NCBI RefSeq assembly: GCF_027622875.1
Contig: NZ_JAPZVP010000002.1
Span: 235,006-299,005 of the forward strand
DNA length: 64,000 nt
DNA from: Glycomyces luteolus
GTDB lineage: Bacteria; Actinomycetota; Actinomycetes; Mycobacteriales; Micromonosporaceae
Reading direction: 5' to 3'
The notes beneath the pieces are model-generated. The model was not told the origin of the DNA. It was given only the letters and a program-made list of their open reading frames with translations, and did not search any database. How positions within the stretch are numbered: the stretch's first letter is position 1; each line of letters opens with the position of its first letter. This document shows positions 37,385 to 48,618 of the stretch, piece after piece. The translations under genes were made by a program, and so were the position numbers.

Positions 37385-37580
37385 GCCGCAACGCCCCGGC
37401 ACTCCGCCTTGCAACGCTGAAGGCCGCTCAGTCGAAGGGCGTCCCGTACGGGCCCGTGTGCTTCACCTCTGAGGTGTCGGCGTGCATATTTAGGTGCGTG
37501 GGGAAGCACCTGCCGATAGGGTCTTCATGTTCAGCGGGAGAAGCCTTCTTGCGGGTCCAATCGTTTTGAAGGTGGTCGTG

Positions 37581-37740
37581 GTGTCGGACAAGTGGAAACA
37601 GGTCGGCGGCGATGAAGCGCAATGGCTGGCCGAGCGTGACCCTGGGGCGATTACCGGGTTCGATCTCGACAGGTCTGGGCCTGAAGGGCTTTGGATCTTG
37701 AACGCGATGTATGAGACCTCGCCTTCGCGCATCATCTCAG
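37581..37740 (+). pseudogene. 5' fragment of a gene, truncated at the nucS remnant
   Basis: GTG 37581 follows GAAGG at eight bases. The frame begins MSDKWKQVGGDEAQWLAERD and continues PGAITGFDLDRSGPEGLWILNAMYE, which looks like genuine protein. At about 37737 it runs into the antisense of a decayed nucS start and continues only as junk. It appears to be a gene cut by a rearrangement. Family not recognised; an immunity-type relative is possible. Confidence 0.5.
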
Positions 37741-37859
37741 GCCGGAATGTCGGCCGCGGTCCCGTCGGCCTTCCAAATGATCAGCCGGGTCGCCATGGGC
37801 AGATGGGCTGCGAGCTGCCCCGTGTGATCGACCTGGCACCGTGCCACCAGCAAACGCAT
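37737..37859 (-). pseudogene. Remnant of a second nucS: promoter plus first 33 codons
   Basis: The minus-strand frame [20 protein letters not shown], then PMATRLIIWKADG, is nearly identical to the first 33 residues of intact NucS and then diverges, ending after AADIPA with a TGA. Upstream, TAGGGT again lies exactly seven bases before ATG, as in nucS, so the promoter was copied or inherited too. No nuclease domain remains. It marks a recombination junction; a short 40-residue peptide could still be expressed. Confidence 0.8.
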
Positions 37860-37948
37860 GCCCAGCACCCTACCCGTGAGGATTCGACGCGCGGGAATGA
37901 CGGGGTTGGACCGATGGGCTGCTGGTTTGCTACCGCTCAGGGGGCCGC

Positions 37949-39034
37949 TCACCGGAGTACGGCCTCTAGGACGTCGTGGCCCAGTGCTGTCAGGTCGGGG
38001 AGGTTGAGGGTGTAGCGGACGTAGCGGCCGTGTCGCTGGGCGGTGAGGAGGCCTGCGCGGCGCAGGTGGGCGAGGTGCCGGGAGACTTCGGGGGGCGAGA
38101 GTTCCCAGGCGTGGGCGAGTTCGCCGGTGGTGTGTGGGCCCCGGGCGAGGGTGCGGAGCAGGCGCAGGCGTACCGGATGGGCGAGCGCCTCTAGTCGGAG
38201 CGTGACGGTTTCCAGCGATACCGGCTCCGACGGATTCGGCTCGGCCACGGGGTACTGCACCACCGGTTGCCACCCGGGCGCGGTGATCACGACCAGGTGC
38301 GGGCGGCCGAAGACGCTGGGGAGGAAGGTGACTCCGGTGCCGTTGGCGGTGATCGCCTTGTCCTGCAGCTTGTCGACGATGATGCGGTCGCCTCCCGGTG
38401 ACAGGGAGACGGCACTGGAGACCGATGCGAGCGCCGCCCCGATTCCCTGGCGTTGGAGCAGGTGGTGCTTCAGGCGGAGATCGGTGGCGAGTGGTACCGC
38501 CGCGTTCGCCCACGCGTCGTCGAAGAAGGCCTCGGCGCACTGTTCGAGGGTCTGCCGGACCCGCGCCCTCACGGCCGCGGGGTCCGCGAGCAGCCGTTCC
38601 GCGAACGCTTCCTGGAGCGCGCCGCGGGCCTGGGCGAGGTCGAGGGCGCGGTCTCGCGCGTCGGCATCGGTGAGCGGTGACGGCGCGCCGAAGTGGACCC
38701 GGTTGTTGCCGCACGTGGTGGTGAGTGCGGCGCTCACATAGGTTTCGTCCTCGATGCGGTCGACATCGTCCAGCTCCTCGGCGAGGGTGAGTCGAGGACG
38801 GGAGGGGACCAGGAATCCGGCTCGTGAAGAGCGCCAGAGGAACTCCGCCTCCCGCAGCCGCTCGGCCAGCTCCGGCCGCAGTCCTGCCCAGACGTCCCCG
38901 GCCCATGCGGCGAGCTGCGGGTGATGCGCGGGTTCGGCCAGGACGTGCAGCATCGCGGTCAGCTCGGCCAGCGGAGAGGCGGCGAACCGCAGCCGCTCGG
39001 ACGGCACACTGCTGATGTCGATCCTCAACGTCAT
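37949..39034 (-). CDS. DUF5937/ArsR-type winged-helix transcriptional regulator
   Basis: A 361-residue regulator. Residues 1 to about 260 are a DUF5937-type ligand/effector region (TLRIDISSVPSERLRFAASPLAEL). The last 90 residues form an ArsR winged helix (ALAHPVRLRLLRTLARG, LSPPEVSRHLAHLRRAGLL, RHGRYVRYTL). No metal-site cysteines are seen in the HTH. It is divergent from an MFS transporter with a 13-bp-arm palindrome between them, so it very likely represses that transporter and itself. Confidence 0.9.
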   Translation of the reverse strand: MTLRIDISSVPSERLRFAASPLAELTAMLHVLAEPAHHPQLAAWAGDVWAGLRPELAERLREAEFLWRSSRAGFLVPSRPRLTLAEELDDVDRIEDETYVSAALTTTCGNNRVHFGAPSPLTDADARDRALDLAQARGALQEAFAERLLADPAAVRARVRQTLEQCAEAFFDDAWANAAVPLATDLRLKHHLLQRQGIGAALASVSSAVSLSPGGDRIIVDKLQDKAITANGTGVTFLPSVFGRPHLVVITAPGWQPVVQYPVAEPNPSEPVSLETVTLRLEALAHPVRLRLLRTLARGPHTTGELAHAWELSPPEVSRHLAHLRRAGLLTAQRHGRYVRYTLNLPDLTALGHDVLEAVLR

Positions 39035-39068
39035 CCGCTCATCTTCACCGACCGGGCGGGCGGCGACC

Positions 39069-39099
39069 GCGTCGGTTGACGAAGTCCGTCAACCGACGC
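39069..39099. promoter_or_regulatory. Operator between the DUF5937-ArsR regulator and its MFS transporter
   Basis: A perfect inverted repeat: GCGTCGGTTGACG (39069-39081), five bases, CGTCAACCGACGC (39087-39099). Each arm contains TTGAC, a -35-like hexamer pointing outward, so a bound regulator would block both divergent promoters. Confidence 0.8.
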
Positions 39100-39133
39100 C
39101 GACTGCGCGGGGGCCGACCACACCGTTGACGCC

Positions 39134-40360
39134 ATGGCAACCACCACCAAGATCCGGCCGCGCACCCTCATCCGCGCCTCCGGAGGTCCCCGCTATGCCG
39201 CGGCTCTGGCCGTGGACGCGCTCGGCACCGGTTTGCTCCGACCGTTCCTGCTGCTCTACGGGGTGACGGTGCTGCAGCTTTCCGCGCCGGTCACCGGCAT
39301 CGCGATGACCGCAGGGGTCGTCCTGGGCCTGGCGTGCATGCCCGCGGTGGGCCGATGGCTGGACCGCGGCGCGCGAAGCACGGTCGTGGCCGCATCGATG
39401 CTGGTGCGGGTGCTGGGTGTGGCGCTGCTCCTGGCCGCCCCTTTGGGAAACGCCTGGATGTTCGCGGCGGCAGCACTGTTCCTCGGTATCGGCAACCAGG
39501 CCTGGCCTGCCGCCCACGCGGCGCTCGTCGCCACCGTCGCACATGGCCGCGAACGCGACGCCGCTCTCGCGGGAGGCCGCGCACTGCGCAACGCCGGCCT
39601 GGGCGCGGGCGCCCTCCTCGCCGCAGCATGCCTGGCGGGCGGCGCCACCGCATTGCAGGCGCTGGCAGCCGCCACCGGTCTCGCCTATCTCGCCGCGGCG
39701 GCCCTGGCGTGGTCGGTCCGCCTGCGCGCCGAGCCGGCCGACAACTCCACAAGCGACGATGTCGGCGGCCCCGCGCCGCGGATGCGAACCCTGCTGGCCG
39801 CCAACGTCGTCTATGTCTTCTGCCTCAACATCCCCGAAATCGCGCTCCCGCTGATCCTAGTGACCCAGTTGCATGCGTCTCCGATGTGGACGTCGGCCGT
39901 CTTCGTGGCCAACACCGTGCTGGTGGTCACTCTCCAAGTGCCGGTCACCGTGCTGTTGTCCCGCTTCTCCCGCCGGGCGGTGCTGGCCTTCGCCGGCGTC
40001 GTGATCGCCGCGTCCTACCTCGGATTCCTGGCGGCGAGCGCACTGGGACACGGCTGGGCCGCCCCGGCCGTCGCCATCGTGTCCGTGGTCTGCACCCTCG
40101 GCGAGATCGTCTACGCCGGCAGCGCCACCGCGCTGGTCGCCGCCCTCGCCCCGGCCCCGGTCCTCGGACGTGCCCTCGCCCGCTTCCAGCTCTCGACCGG
40201 CTTCGGCCTCGCCGTTTCCCCGGCGGTCATCACCGGTCTCGCCGCCCTGGGCCCGACTTCGCTCTGGGGCGGTCTCGCCGCCGCGACGCTGCTCTCCGCA
40301 GGTGCCGTGGCCACCGACAAGGACCGGGGAACGCGGTTCAGTGGGCGAGATGGAGATTGA
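39134..40360 (+). CDS. MFS transporter
   Basis: A 408-residue major facilitator protein with about 12 spans and a central cytoplasmic loop rich in charged residues (RLRAEPADNSTSDDVGG). A GRWLDRGARST-type loop 2 motif follows span 2. The divergent DUF5937-ArsR regulator and shared operator point to an inducible drug/metabolite exporter; the substrate is unknown. Its 3' end overlaps the convergent oxidoreductase gene by 23 bases. Confidence 0.88.
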   Translation: MATTTKIRPRTLIRASGGPRYAAALAVDALGTGLLRPFLLLYGVTVLQLSAPVTGIAMTAGVVLGLACMPAVGRWLDRGARSTVVAASMLVRVLGVALLLAAPLGNAWMFAAAALFLGIGNQAWPAAHAALVATVAHGRERDAALAGGRALRNAGLGAGALLAAACLAGGATALQALAAATGLAYLAAAALAWSVRLRAEPADNSTSDDVGGPAPRMRTLLAANVVYVFCLNIPEIALPLILVTQLHASPMWTSAVFVANTVLVVTLQVPVTVLLSRFSRRAVLAFAGVVIAASYLGFLAASALGHGWAAPAVAIVSVVCTLGEIVYAGSATALVAALAPAPVLGRALARFQLSTGFGLAVSPAVITGLAALGPTSLWGGLAAATLLSAGAVATDKDRGTRFSGRDGD

Positions 40361-41102
40361 ATCCGGTGGTGCCGGGGGTTTCGCGGTCGGGGCGGAGTTC
40401 GGAGCCGTCCGGGTGGGTGAGGGCGGTGTAGTCGCCTCCGGTCTCCGAGCGGTAGGGGATCGGGTCGGTGGTGAAGGCGGTGGTGAGGCGCATGCGGAAG
40501 CGATCGGTGATCTGGCCGTAGTGGTCGTCGCTGAGGTGGACGGCGCTGTGTTCGACGAAGGGCGGCAGCACGTCGAAGCCGGTGAAGTGGAGGAGGCCGT
40601 GGTTGAGCGGGAAGAGCAGGTCCTCGATGGGGCCGTTGACGCCTCGTGGCGTGTAGTGGCCGGCGCGGCCGCCGGTGAGGGTGGCGAGCATGGCGCGCTT
40701 GCCGGCGAGGGGGCCGTCGCCGTAGCGGGGGAGTGCTGCGCCGTAGGCGAAGTTGTAGGTGAAGACGCGGTCGATCCATCCTTTGAGGATCGCGGGCACG
40801 GTGAACCACCAGAGCGGGAAGAGCAGGAGGACGAGGTCGGCGTCGAGCAGCTTCTGCTGCTCGGCGCGGATGTCGGGGGAGAGGCGGCCGGTCTCGAAGG
40901 CGGTGCCGGAGGCGTGCATGAAGTCCGGGCCGGTGATGCCGTCGAAGTCGGTGAAGTCGGCGGCCGACTGCCATTTCATGGCGTAGAGGTCGGAGACGAC
41001 GACGTCGTGGCCCTCGGTGCGGAGGGTGCTCACAGCGAGGTCCTTCAGCGCGGCGGTCAGCGAGTTCGCGTCGGGGTGCGCGTAGACGATCAGTGCTTTC
41101 AT
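40338..41102 (-). CDS. NAD(P)H dehydrogenase (quinone) of the flavodoxin-like fold
   Basis: A 254-residue flavoprotein of the NQO1/MdaB type. N-terminal FMN/FAD-binding fold MKALIVYAHPDANSLTAAL. VLLLFPLWWFTVPAILKGWIDRVFT is the classic flavin-contact motif, followed by LATLTGG. It performs two-electron reduction of quinones or nitro compounds in the cytosol. ATG 41102 is where conservation begins. The 3' end overlaps the MFS gene by 23 bases, tail to tail. Confidence 0.9.
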   Translation of the reverse strand: MKALIVYAHPDANSLTAALKDLAVSTLRTEGHDVVVSDLYAMKWQSAADFTDFDGITGPDFMHASGTAFETGRLSPDIRAEQQKLLDADLVLLLFPLWWFTVPAILKGWIDRVFTYNFAYGAALPRYGDGPLAGKRAMLATLTGGRAGHYTPRGVNGPIEDLLFPLNHGLLHFTGFDVLPPFVEHSAVHLSDDHYGQITDRFRMRLTTAFTTDPIPYRSETGGDYTALTHPDGSELRPDRETPGTTGFNLHLAH

Positions 41103-41242
41103 GCCGCCAAGCCTGACCGGGATCGGCCGGGTCCACCAGAGTCCGCTTGACCCCCGGACGGTTGTTCCCGGGTCCGGCAGACCGAGGATTGAGAGAACCA
41201 CAGGGCCGCAAGAGGATGCGGAATTGTGACCGGCTCCACCCA

Positions 41243-41272
41243 TTGAACGGGTTCTATTCCACCCAATAGACT
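41243..41272 (+). promoter_or_regulatory. Promoter of the Hsp70-PASTA gene
   Basis: TTGAAC (41243-41248), an 18-base spacer and TAGACT (41267-41272), with the ATG seven bases later. There is no Shine-Dalgarno, so a leaderless mRNA is expected. Confidence 0.65.
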
Positions 41273-41279
41273 CATTGGC

Positions 41280-42818
41280 ATGCAACCCTCGCCCCGAGCA
41301 GTCGCCGTGGGGGTCGACCTCGGGTCCTCGACCACGACCGTGTCGACCCGTCGCATCGATCATCGGACCGAGGCCGGGGAGGCGCCGCCGGGAGCGGCCC
41401 GCTCCGGGACCGCGTCCGATGACGCGGCCCCGCCCGCCCTTCCCGTCGGCGAAACCGCGCTCGTCGTGCTCGCCGTGCCCGCCACCTGGACCTCGACCCG
41501 CCGCCGGGCGCACGCCGAGGCGGCCGCGAACGCCGGGTTCGAACCGTCCATTCTCGTCTCCGAGCCCGAGGCGGCCGCCCGGCAGTACGCCGAAGTCCAA
41601 GGGGGCGAAGCGGAGTCGCAGGCGCCGCTGGTGGTCTGCAACATCGGCGCGGGCTCGTGCCACATCGGCGTCGTGAGCCGCGAGAGCGACCACTACACGG
41701 TCCAGGCCGCCAAGAGCGCCGACGACATCGGCGGGCGCGAGTTCGACCGGCTCCTGCTCGAGCACTTGGCGGCCCGCCATCGCCAGGCCGAGCCCGAGTT
41801 CTGGGCTCGCGCAGGGGACCCCGCCGAAACGGTGCTGCGCGCCGGGGTGCTCGACGAGGTCAGGCGCGCCCGCGAGTACCTGACCGACCATCCTTCAGTG
41901 GCCGTCTCCCTGCCGGGCCTCGCCCGCGACCTGCGCCTGACCCGGGAGGACGCCGACCAGTGCCTCACCCCGGCGATCCTGCGGACCGTCGGCCTCGTCG
42001 AGGAGGCGATGCGGGACGCGGCGATCGAGGCCGACCAGATCGCGGGCGTGCTGCTGGTCGGCGGGGTGAGCCGGATGCCGTTGGTGGCCGCGGTCCTCGG
42101 CCATCATCTCGGCGTCGATCCGGTGCGCACCGACCTGCCGGACCTGGTGATCGCCGAGGGCGCGGCGCTCGCCGGACTCGCCCGGATACGAAGCGACAGC
42201 GGCGAACCGGCTGAGGCTCCCGCGGGATTCGCCCGGCTGCGCACGAGCCCGGACGTGCTGGCGACGATCATGGTGGTCGTCTTCGCGGTCGCCTCGTTCG
42301 CCGGCGTCGTGCTCCTCAACCGCGGCGGACCCGACGCCGACGAGATCGACAGCGGCCTCGAGCCGACGTCGGAGGTCGTCGGCGAGACGACTATCGGCGA
42401 GGCCGAGCCCGGGCCCGAGCTCACCCCGTCGGACGCCGGCGGCTCGACCGAGCCTTCCGCGACCGAGCCGGCAGAGTCCGCAGAGGAGGTCATGGCGTCG
42501 CCGAGCGGAACCTCGCCCTCGCCTTCGGACTCCACGCCGGTCTCGAGCGCGACGCCGCTCGCTCCGCCCGCCTCCGACCAGGCGGCGACCACCGCCAAAG
42601 TGCCCGATGTGGTTGGTGCGACGGTGGCCGACGCGAGGCGGATGCTCGCCGAGGCCGGTTTCACCAACGTTGCGGCCCAAGGCGACCGCCGCGACACCGA
42701 GAGCCCTTCATACGACGACTGCGAGGTCACCGCCCAGACGCCCAGCGGCGGGTCGCGGGCCGAGCAGGATGCGGCGGTCGCCCTGCAGTACGTCTACGTC
42801 GGGACCGACTCCTGCTGA
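41280..42818 (+). CDS. Membrane-anchored Hsp70-like ATPase with extracellular PASTA domain
   Basis: A 512-residue protein. The N-terminal 300 residues follow the Hsp70/actin fold: GVDLGSSTTT phosphate loop, LAVPATWTSTRRR, SEPEAAA, then VCNIGAGSCHIGVV and GVLLVGGVSRMPLV. No Hsp70 substrate-binding domain follows. Instead there is one membrane span (about 324-344), a 90-residue Ser/Thr/Pro/Glu-rich linker and a single PASTA domain (about 441-512, VPDVVGATVADARRMLAEAGF) with a Cys pair. PASTA domains bind peptidoglycan or muropeptides, so this looks like a cell-wall sensor coupled to an Hsp70-type ATPase. Function is inferred. Confidence 0.88.
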   Translation: MQPSPRAVAVGVDLGSSTTTVSTRRIDHRTEAGEAPPGAARSGTASDDAAPPALPVGETALVVLAVPATWTSTRRRAHAEAAANAGFEPSILVSEPEAAARQYAEVQGGEAESQAPLVVCNIGAGSCHIGVVSRESDHYTVQAAKSADDIGGREFDRLLLEHLAARHRQAEPEFWARAGDPAETVLRAGVLDEVRRAREYLTDHPSVAVSLPGLARDLRLTREDADQCLTPAILRTVGLVEEAMRDAAIEADQIAGVLLVGGVSRMPLVAAVLGHHLGVDPVRTDLPDLVIAEGAALAGLARIRSDSGEPAEAPAGFARLRTSPDVLATIMVVVFAVASFAGVVLLNRGGPDADEIDSGLEPTSEVVGETTIGEAEPGPELTPSDAGGSTEPSATEPAESAEEVMASPSGTSPSPSDSTPVSSATPLAPPASDQAATTAKVPDVVGATVADARRMLAEAGFTNVAAQGDRRDTESPSYDDCEVTAQTPSGGSRAEQDAAVALQYVYVGTDSC

Positions 42819-42821
42819 ACG

Positions 42822-42861
42822 GCGGAGCGGCCCCCTCCCGACCGGGAGAGGGCCGCTCCGC
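42822..42861. terminator. Bidirectional terminator
   Basis: A 12-bp outer stem (GCGGAGCGGCCC, 42822-42833, with 42850-42861), extended by an inner CTCCC/GGGAG stem, lies between the Hsp70-PASTA gene and the convergent hydrolase gene. Confidence 0.85.
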
Positions 42862-42870
42862 TTGCGCCGC

Positions 42871-44365
<1,495 letters not shown>

Positions 44366-44406
44366 GCGCCTGGCCCGTCGCAGAGACGCTGTCGTACTCG
44401 GTTCCT

Positions 44407-47400
44407 ATGCTCTTGAGCGTGAATGGAACTGATCCCTCAATCCCGGCTCCCGTCAACGAGGGCCACGTGGACTTCCCCGACGAGTGGCGAGCGCACCTCC
44501 TCGACCGGCGCGGGCACGGCACGCCCCGCGCCGTCAAGGTCGACCCCGATGCGCCCCAACGGCTGAAGGCGCTCTTCACCGAGCACGCCGAGCTGCTCGC
44601 ACACCTCCTCGAGATCATGGACGACCCCGCCTACCCGGACCCGATCCGGGCCGGCATCGCGGGCGAGCCCGACCCGCTCGGCGCCGCCCTCGCCCTCGCC
44701 CTCATCGGGAAAGTGGCCCCCGGTCCGTACCTCGACATCGAGGACATCGGCCGGGACGCCTTGATCGGCATGCACGGACTCGCCTTCGCGTGCCGGGCGG
44801 CGGTCGAGATGACCGGCTACGAAGTGCACTACTGGGGCCGCGGCTACCGGCAAGGCCGCGCGACCGTCTCCGTACCGGACGTGCACCGGGTCGCGCTCCT
44901 CAACGAGCACCTGCGCCGGTTCGGCCCGCTGCGCTCCCTCCTTGCGGCCCTTCCCGAAGCGGAGTACTTGGAGATCCGCGACGCGGTCGAGCCGCACCGC
45001 ACCACCGACGCCAGGAAGTTCGCCGCCGCACTGCTCATGCCCGACCAGGTGGACTGGGTCCGTGAAGCACTCGACCTCCACCACGGATCGCGCTACGGGG
45101 AATACGGCTACGACCTGGTCTGGGCGATCGCCTCGAACGCCGCCGACGCCGCCCGGGCGGGCGCCCGGGTGCTCGGCATTCACGCCAATGTGGACGAACG
45201 CTTCGCCCTGCTCCTCGACGCGCTCGGCGCCGACGCGTTCCCAGTGCTGGTGAACACGATCGAGGGCGAGCCGCGCCCGAGCGTCGAGTTGCGCGAACGC
45301 CTCTTCGACACCATCGGCCGCCTGCCCTCCGAAGCCGCCATCGCGTACCTCCTCGGCGACCTCACGAACCCGCCCGCGCTCGCCGCGGCCGAGCAGGCCG
45401 CCCGCCGGTTCCCGGTCCGCACCCTCCGCACGATCGCCGCCGTCGCACCGAACACCCACCCCGCCACCAAGGTCCGCCTCGGCGGATTCGCCCGCGCGAA
45501 CGGCCTCCTCGACTTGGCCGACGCCTTGAACGAGACCGAACGCGAGCGCATCACCTCGCTGGTGGAGCGGCGACATGCCGTCGCCGAGACGGTCCCCCAG
45601 GCCTTCGTCACGCCCCCTTGGACTCCGTACGCCAAACCCGCCTCCAAGCGGCAGGCATTGGAGCTCGCACCTCCGGGAACCGACGACCTTCGCTGGACTC
45701 CGGGAGAACAGGACGAGTGGCGCGAGATCGACGCCGGCTCGGCCGCCTACTGGGCGGACGCGTCCCGCTGGCGTCGGAGCACCGTCGACGACCCGAAGGA
45801 CTGGGCCTTCAACGGCTTCATCGCCTTCGCACCCGAAGAGCACGCCCGCCCCGCATTCGCGAAATGGGACGGCACCTCGGCATCCCTCAACACGACGGCA
45901 CTCAAGGCGATCGTCGCCCGCTACGGCGACGAGGCCACCGCGCACACGATGGCGCTGCTCAAGCGCAAGTCCTCGTTCCGCGAGGCCCTGATGCCGTTCG
46001 TGAACCTCGCCGCCGCGCGCATCGCGGCGGGCTGGCTCTCCCGCTCCCGCAACGAACGCGCCACCGCCAGGGCCTGGATCGACCGGCACGCCGCCGACGC
46101 CGCCGCGCTCCTCATCCCGGACGCCGTCGGCAAGGACGCCAAGCTCCGCAAGGCCGCCGCCGACGCGCTCCGGTACCTCGACAGATCCATTGTGGATGGA
46201 TCAGCCGCATCCTACGGCGACGAAGCGGCCGCGGCGGTCGCAGCGCTCCTGGACGCCGACCCGTTCGACCCGCAGCTCCCGCGCATCCCCAAGCCGGGCA
46301 AATGGGCGGACCCCGACATGCTCCCGCAGGTCCTCCTCGCCGACGGTTCGGCGGCCCTCCCGGACGCGGCACTCCGCACGCTCATGACCGCGCTGGCGAT
46401 GGACGACCCCGAGCGGCCGTACGCGGGCGTCGACGTGCTCGCAGCCGAGTGCGATCCGGTGTCGCTCACGGCGTTCTCGTGGGGCCTGTTCGAGCTGTGG
46501 CTCTCGTCCGGTTCGCCCTCGAAGGACGCGTGGGCGATGGACCAGCTGCGGCGGTTCGCCGGCGACGACGCGGTGCGCCGTCTGACCGCGCGCATCCGCG
46601 AGTGGCCGGGCCAGGGCCAGAACCGCAAGGCGATCCGGGGCCTGGAGATCCTGGGCGCGGTCGGCTCAGAGGCCGCGCTGCGCTCGGTCCACGGCCTCGC
46701 CCAGAAGGCGAAGTTCAAGGCGCTCAAGCAGACCGCGACCGAACAGATCGAGGTGATCGCCGAGCGGTTGGAGCTCACCCTCGACCAGCTGGAGGACCGG
46801 CTCGTGCCGGACTTCGGGCTGGCCGACGAGTCGCTGGTGCTCGACTACGGACCGCGCTCCTTCACGATCAAGTTCGACGAGGCGCTGAAGCCGTACGTGA
46901 TCGACGAGAAGGGCAAGCGCCGGGCGAGTGCTCCGAAGCCCAACGCCAAGGACGACCCGGAGCTCGCGCAGCCCGCGCACGAGCGGTTCGCGGCGCTTCG
47001 TCGCGAGCTCAAGACCACGGCCGCCGAGCAGGTCAAGCGCCTCGAAGGGGCGATGGGGACCCGCACCTGGACTCGCGCCGAGTTCCAGGAGTACCTGGTC
47101 GACCACCCGCTGATGTGGCACCTCTCGAGCCGCCTCGTCTGGCAGGCCGGGGACGTCGCGTTCCGGCTCGCCGAGGACCGGACCCTCGCCGACGTCGAGG
47201 ACGAGCCGTTCGAACTGCCCGAGGACGCAACGGTGCGCTTGGCGCACCCGCTCACGTTGGGCGACGAGGTCGAGGCGTGGGCCTCGGTGCTCGCCGACTA
47301 CGAGATCCTGCAGCCGTTCGATCAGCTCGCCCGCCCGGTGTTCGAACTGTCCGAAGAGGATCGAAAGAGCGGCCGCGTGTCGCGGTTCGAAGGTGCGACG

Positions 47401-47685
47401 ACCGGCGGAGGCCCGCTCATCGGGCTGCTCAGCCGCGGCTGGAAGTTCGGCGGGCCGATGGCCCGCGGCGGCGGCTACGGCCTGTACCGGGAGTTCCCCG
47501 AGGGCGGTTACGTGTTCCTCGACTCGACGCCCGGCGTCCACCCCGGCTACGGGTTCGACAACAGCACCGAGCAGACGCTCACGAACGTCGAACTGGTCCT
47601 GCCCGAAGGAGACGCGGTCGGCCCGGTCGCGGTCTCCGAGGTCCTGCTCGTGGTCTCGCGCCTCCTCCGCACCGCCCCAGCGTCA
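44407..47685 (+). CDS. DUF4132 domain-containing protein, copy 2, without its own stop codon
   Basis: About 1093 residues colinear with copy 1 (33362): helical repeats first, then GPRSFTIKFDEALKPYV and [18 protein letters not shown] in the DUF4132 domain. The conserved end (VLLVVSRLLRTAP) is reached near 47676, but no stop occurs. The frame stays open to 48774, antisense to the aldo/keto reductase gene. I end the feature at the point where the reductase stop lies. ATG 44407 is used; GTG 44419, with TATGCT seven bases before it, may be the real leaderless start. Codon use is fully G/C-biased, unlike copy 1. Confidence 0.8.
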
Positions 47686-48618
47686 GATTCGGGCCTGCGG
47701 GGCCAGCGCCTCGAGCTCTTCCCAGAGGGACTCGGAGATCTCGACGTCGAGGAGCGCGATGGTCTCGGCGGCCCGCTCGGGACGCGAGATGCCGACCACT
47801 GTGGAGTCGGTCAGCGGGGAGCGGGTCGAGAACTGCAGGGCGGCCGCGATGAGCGGCACCCCGGCGCGCGCGCACGCCTCGCCCATCGCGAACGCGGCGG
47901 CGGCGATGGCCTCGTCGCGTTCGCCGTAGCAGTACTTCGGCTGCTGCGCAGGGCCTTTGGCGAGCATCCCGCCGCCGTAGGGGGCCGCGTTGAGGACGCC
48001 GAGGCCGCCCGCGCGGGCCTTGGTGAACAGTTCTTCGGCCTCGCGGTTGAGCAGCGTGTACCGGTTGTGGTTGAGGACGAGGTCGAACTCGCCGGTGTCG
48101 AGGTAGCGCTGGCTGAGCTGCACGTCGCCGGAGGCGACGGCGAGGTGGTCGGCGACGCCGGATTCGCGGATCTCGATGAGCGCTTCGAGCGCGCCGCCGG
48201 GCGCGAAGCCGTCCTGCTTCATGAACTCGGGGTCGTGGAGGGCGAGGATCGGCAGGTGGTCGACGCCGAGCCGTTCGAGGCTCTCTTCGAGGGACCTGCG
48301 CACGCGGTCGCCGGAGTAGTCGCCGGTCTCGGGGTCCGCGTCTACTTTGGTCTGGAGAATGAAGCCCTCGGGGAGGCCGCCGCGGCGCCGGATGGCCTCG
48401 CCGATGCGGCGTTCGGACAGGCCGTCCTTACCGTAGTTGTTGCCGGTGTCGAGGTAGTTGACCTCGCTGTCGAAGACGGCGAGGATCGTCTGGACGGCCC
48501 GCTCATCGTCCACTTCATACCCGTACACCGAGTCGAACCCGGCGAGCGTGCTGGTGCCGATGCACAGGGGCGTGACTTCGAGTCCTGTCTGGCCGAGAGT
48601 GTTGCGCTGCATGTTCAT
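47683..48618 (-). CDS. Aldo/keto reductase
   Basis: A 311-residue NAD(P)H-dependent TIM-barrel oxidoreductase close to the fucose/threo-aldose 1-dehydrogenase group. Catalytic region YLDTGNNYGKDGLSE (Asp and Tyr), ILQTKVD (Lys) and LALHDPEF (His) are visible. ATG 48618 overlaps the ROK regulator stop as ATGA, so the two are translationally coupled. It probably oxidises a sugar handled by the isomerases encoded divergently at 50065-51904. Confidence 0.92.
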   Translation of the reverse strand: MNMQRNTLGQTGLEVTPLCIGTSTLAGFDSVYGYEVDDERAVQTILAVFDSEVNYLDTGNNYGKDGLSERRIGEAIRRRGGLPEGFILQTKVDADPETGDYSGDRVRRSLEESLERLGVDHLPILALHDPEFMKQDGFAPGGALEALIEIRESGVADHLAVASGDVQLSQRYLDTGEFDLVLNHNRYTLLNREAEELFTKARAGGLGVLNAAPYGGGMLAKGPAQQPKYCYGERDEAIAAAAFAMGEACARAGVPLIAAALQFSTRSPLTDSTVVGISRPERAAETIALLDVEISESLWEELEALAPQARI

